From positions 29,412,128 to 29,476,127 of the forward strand of contig NC_092628.1 in the NCBI RefSeq assembly GCF_039555335.1: a stretch of DNA of 64,000 nucleotides. The letters are read 5' to 3'. Positions within the stretch are counted from its first letter, which is position 1. Every line of letters begins with the position of its first letter. The position numbers and the translations under genes were made by a program. The notes below the pieces were generated by a model. That model did no database searches. It was not told where the DNA came from and was given only the letters and a program-made list of their open reading frames with translations. The DNA is from Amphiura filiformis. Its lineage: Eukaryota; Echinodermata; Ophiuroidea; Amphilepidida; Amphiuridae. Shown piece after piece: positions 60,601 to 64,000 of the stretch.

Positions 60601-63064
60601 TATTCTGAATGCAATTCGATATGTCTGATGTGCTATAATGTCCCACAATAAATACTGTCCAAACGTTCATACCCCTTCCCTTAACTCACTATGAATATGA
60701 CTAGTTCTCACGAAATCAGCATAAAATAGGCTTCTTGCTCTGGTCTTTGAAAATCAATATTTCCTCCACAATGACTTTTGTTTTCTATTGAATTTTGTCA
60801 TGATTAATGAAATGTATATTCTGTAGTGCCCTGGCGACTTTATGCTCATTTTTTGGGAGCGTGTGATTGTGAGTTGTGGCTTTCTGGCTCTCAACCTTCG
60901 AAGTGGTGACCACATTTTTTTCTTAGGCAATGGGGAGGAGGGGAGGCAAAATGCCCACATTTTGTGTGGGGTTCGGGGTGGGTGGGGGTTAAAATTATGA
61001 GAAGGTGGTGAGGGGGTGCCCATCCCTCCGATCATTACGGCGATTTGATATTATTTTAGATAATACTAACCGCCTAGACCCCGGGATATTATTTGCCATT
61101 TTGTATTTTTAGATATCAACATAAAATCATCTGTGGACGAGGCTACACCTCTTCACATAGCCTCTAAGTACAATTGCGCAAACGCAACAGAGGTTCTGCT
61201 GCTACATGGTGCTGACGTAACCGATGCATTAACCAATGGGCAAACTGCTCTTCATGTATGCTGTCGGCGAGGACATTTGATGCTTATCAAGGTATGGCCG
61301 TGTCTGTGTTTGGATTAGCTTTAGGGTAAATAGATGCATTAAGGTTTAGCAACTATTTTAAACTGTTGCGATTTGGTCAGGGGCGTAACCAGACCTGACT
61401 TTCGGGGGGGGGGGGGGCAAGATTGAAAAATTTCCCAATTTTTGACCCAAAGTTGTATTTATTTATGTGCGCATCGCGAGCGGCTTGCCGCGAAGTGCTA
61501 AACGGGTGGGGTCCAGGGGCCCGCCTTAGGGCCCTCTGGTGGGGTCCAGGGTTTTTGGCATATTAGAAGCTAAAAATCCAGTGTTCAGAGTACAAAATTT
61601 CACAATGAAAGTAGTATAGATATTCTTCCCTCTTTCTTTCCCTTTTCTCTTCTCCCTTCCCCTTTTCTCTTCTCCCTTCCCCTTTTTTCTTCCCCCTTTT
61701 TTCTCTTCTCCTCCCCTTTTTTCTTCCCTCTTTTTCTCTCCTTCCCCCCTTTTACCCTTCCCAATTTTTGGCTCTTCTTCCCAGTTTTTGTGTCCGGGGA
61801 GCAGCTTGCCCCCCCCCCCCCCCCCCCCACCCCCAATGGTTACGCCACTGGATTTGGTTCTTCACAGCATTTTGCGATTGGTAGTGAGCTTTGGCAAAAA
61901 TTGCATTGATCATTTCATAGCGAGTGTGTAGAAGAATTCAAATATCACAGATATACTATTGTAGCTACTGTGGCTCTTGAGTTATGTTGTAAAGAAGGCT
62001 GAAACAACAACACTTTTGTAAAACGTACATAAATCATTTACAACAATAAATCAAGCAAGTTTACAAAGATTTGTAGAATGAACTTTTGCCAAATATCTTA
62101 TTAAGTTATTTTTCAATAATTAAATTGAATATGATAATTAAAATCGATTTTTTTGGCTGCAATATGATGTCTAAAATCAGTAATAAATAGGTCTATAACT
62201 CCCCCGGATAACGGCAAGACAGTTTCGCGCTATATTACGGTGTGTGCCATAACACCCAGGTGCAATGGGAAGCTGTTAGGGGTAGTCACAGTCGTTGTAC
62301 TGATGAACCCTGCGCCATTTGTAGGCAGCAAACGTGGTTCCGACATACTCTAATAACGGCGGAATAAATGTAAAGCGCTTTGAGGCTGTTTACGGCATAA
62401 AGCGCTATATAAATATCTACATTTTTTATTTTTTATAACGTCAAGATAAGATAAGAGGGTCGTGGCAAATAAAATTCTTCTTGCTTGATTACAGATATTG
62501 GTAGAAAAGGGAAAATCGGATGTCAATTCAAGAGATAAAGACAAAACCACACCTTTACACCAAGCAATGATCAATGGCGAACTGGAAATATTTACATATC
62601 TGGTAAGTTTGTCAGACATAGGGAGATACTTAACACAAACGATCATATACGGGTATGCACCCCACAGATGCCCCTGAATTTGACCAAAACAGAGAGCTGA
62701 AAGTCCCACGATTTTGATAATAATATTTCAACTCTAAAAGACCCCAAAATTGCTCAATCGTCTCAATTCTATTTTTAAGCGATTTCGGCTTCTCACTAAA
62801 AACTATAATTTGCCCCGGGACTGCTGCTGGTTTACTCACCCTACGATGACGACCGTTGAATAATTTCAAATACAGCTGATACTTTGTAATCATTGCTGTA
62901 AAGTGTAAACAAATTTTGTGGTGTTAAATAGTCCTATATATTTTGTTCTCTTTAGGTGGAAAACGGTGCTGATATTTGCGCCAAAGACATCAATAACGAG
63001 ACACCACTGATGCTCGCAGCACAAGGTGGATTTCTTGAAATTGTCCAGTACTTCCTTACAATCG
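57639..63064 (+). CDS. Ankyrin-repeat protein, 5' part (continues beyond the window)
   Basis: Five exons: 57639-58082 (ATG 57651), 59646-59802, 61113-61291, 62495-62602, 62956-63064. Phases are 0, 1, 0, 0 and 1, with good GT-AG sites (e.g. AAT|GTAAGT, GCCCGACAG|CTT). The first 144 residues are Ser/Lys/Arg-rich and probably disordered (RGGGQKKLG, KKRFFSWKKGG). Ankyrin repeats then follow: DENGLALLHVAAQSNDVELI, DEATPLHIASKYN, NGQTALHVCCRRGHL, DKTTPLHQAMINGELEIF and NETPLMLAAQGGFLEIV. Intron positions fall between or within repeats, as is common for ankyrin arrays. A TRPA-type channel N-terminus is one possibility, but no channel domain lies in the window, so no function is assigned. Upstream in-frame codons exist from 57594, but the CAG acceptor at 57638 and the ATG at 57651 favour the start given. 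Confidence 0.8.
60012..60688. repeat. AAGGGATCTGGAATGAGCG family, copy in the ankyrin gene intron
   Basis: Near-complete copy with both ends and the central palindrome, in intron 2 of the ankyrin-repeat gene. Confidence 0.75.
61345..62160. repeat. Dispersed ~320-bp repeat split by a nested hAT-like element
   Basis: Third copy of the 40195/51825 family, interrupted at 61378-61850 by a hAT-like element. The outer repeat resumes at TTCTTCACAGCATTTTGCGA. Confidence 0.75.
61378..61850. mobile_element. Nested hAT-like element with 8-bp target duplication
   Basis: Begins CAGGGGCGTAACCAG and ends GGTTACGCCACTG, flanked by GATTTGGT on both sides (61370-61377 and 61851-61858). The interior has long G, C and CT-rich runs. 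The similar termini at 20747-21123 suggest the same superfamily. Confidence 0.78.
62200..62425. repeat. SINE-like repeat in the ankyrin gene intron
   Basis: Ends with TAAAGCGCTTTGAG and AAGCGCTATATAAAT followed by a T-rich stretch. This is a 3' end style common to short interspersed elements of marine invertebrates. Assignment is tentative. Confidence 0.45.
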
Positions 63065-64000
63065 GTATGTTGATGATTCATTAACTTCTTAGATGATTTT
63101 GTGTAATGTTTATAACAAACAAGTATCTAGACCATCGACTTCCCATCTCATTCCATGGTATTAGGTGAAGTCACGCACGCCCTCTATGAGAAATATACGT
63201 GATTTTATTTTAAGACATCATTGATTGCTGGGATAAACCCAGAGGATGATTTAAGGAAGCCCCATCATGCACTGTAAAAGTGTTATCACTAGAGTTTCAA
63301 CTGCCACTTTACTTTTCAAATCCCATTGAACTCTGTGCAAAAGATGTTGTTTTAGAATTGCCCGTGTGTCATTATTACTTGGTCGATTTCAGATCTAAAG
63401 TGATGTATGCACGAAGGATAATTCACACCTTCCGTAGATAACATAAAATGTGAAATCGACCAACTTTTTGAAGGTGTTTTTATTGTAAATATATCTGTCC
63501 AAATTCAAATTTAACCATGCACGTGTGTATGCAGTGGGTGGGCAGTGGTGTCATGTTCACTCACACAGCTGTGCTAACCGCAAGACTTGCTGGGAAGTGC
63601 TTAAATCATCCTCTGGGATAAACTAGGCGGTGATGGAAGCGATATCGCCAATTTTGAGGTCGCCATTGGATTAACACATAATCATGAAATCTTCACAAAC
63701 AATTCTAAATTTGTTATGTGGTGTCAAAGCAAAATTATCTTACTCTAAAACCGTCGGGGTTCTGCAAAGTACCCCACTGCAAGTATGTTAATTTTCCATT
63801 TGTAATTGCTAACCGTGTATTTTGAATGGGGCTGTCAGTCCTGTATCTTCGCCAGCCTCGTACGTCACGGTCGCGCTTCCTATGCCGCCTGGGATAAACG
63901 TGTTTTTTTACTTTCTTAGACTCTGACTGTGAGTTTATCGAGACGTGCAATTGTTGCTCCTGGGCGCTCGCGCGGAACCTGGATTTACGGCCTGTCGTTT

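Noticed and set aside
63919..64000. Possible sixth ankyrin-gene exon after TACTTTCTTAG
   Set aside because: The phase-1 frame stays open but reads DSDCEFIETCNCCSW, with no ankyrin pattern. Probably intronic; cannot be decided at the window edge.

Overview
The window is eukaryotic, metazoan DNA. It has multi-exon genes with GT-AG introns, AT-rich introns, microsatellites and dense small transposon-derived repeats. The gene content (Delta/Serrate-like DSL proteins, an animal PLAT-lipoxygenase, an ankyrin-repeat gene) and the frequent TAGGCCTAT-type words and short MITEs suggest a deuterostome invertebrate, most likely an echinoderm. The organism is inferred, not proven. All exon models were built by eye from reading frames, splice sites, intron phases and family motifs.

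Layout. (1) 38-11596, minus strand: DSL/EGF gene A, complete at its 5' end (signal peptide) but running off the left edge before its membrane segment. It has an MNNL/C2-like N-terminus, a DSL domain, and about 24 complete EGF repeats in one uninterrupted 2.8-kb exon. (2) 11597-18082: intergenic, repeat-rich. (3) 18524-34380, minus strand: DSL/EGF gene B, a full-length paralogue (1370 codons, 11 coding exons) with the same exon order and phases. It ends in a transmembrane helix and a short tail. Its last exon lies in a recent tandem duplication, giving two complete tail exons plus a partial third copy. (4) 34381-38323: intergenic repeats. (5) 38324-51253, minus strand: a complete 15-exon lipoxygenase (765 aa) with an N-terminal PLAT domain, all expected iron ligands and a C-terminal Ile. 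(6) 51254-57638: intergenic repeats. (7) 57639 to the right edge, plus strand: 5' part of an ankyrin-repeat gene that continues beyond the window.

The most unusual observation is in the lipoxygenase gene. A 1358-bp transposon with perfect 33-bp terminal inverted repeats and a 5-bp target duplication interrupts the catalytic-domain coding sequence between the iron-ligand segment and the next conserved motif. The element supplies a GT donor inside its own terminal repeat, and the duplicated target supplies the AG acceptor. Removing it as an intron restores the frame at a cost of only three extra residues. It therefore looks like a newly created, transposon-derived intron (introner-like).

Genes A and B are probably a Notch-ligand-type pair made by tandem duplication, with unusually long EGF arrays (Notch-receptor-like rather than Jagged-like). 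The lipoxygenase and the ankyrin gene are divergently arranged and have no evident functional link to them. Repeats include TTAA-flanked MITEs, hAT-like elements with 8-bp target duplications, a decayed Tc1-like transposase, a Penelope-like fragment in a fold-back, and several other hairpin families.
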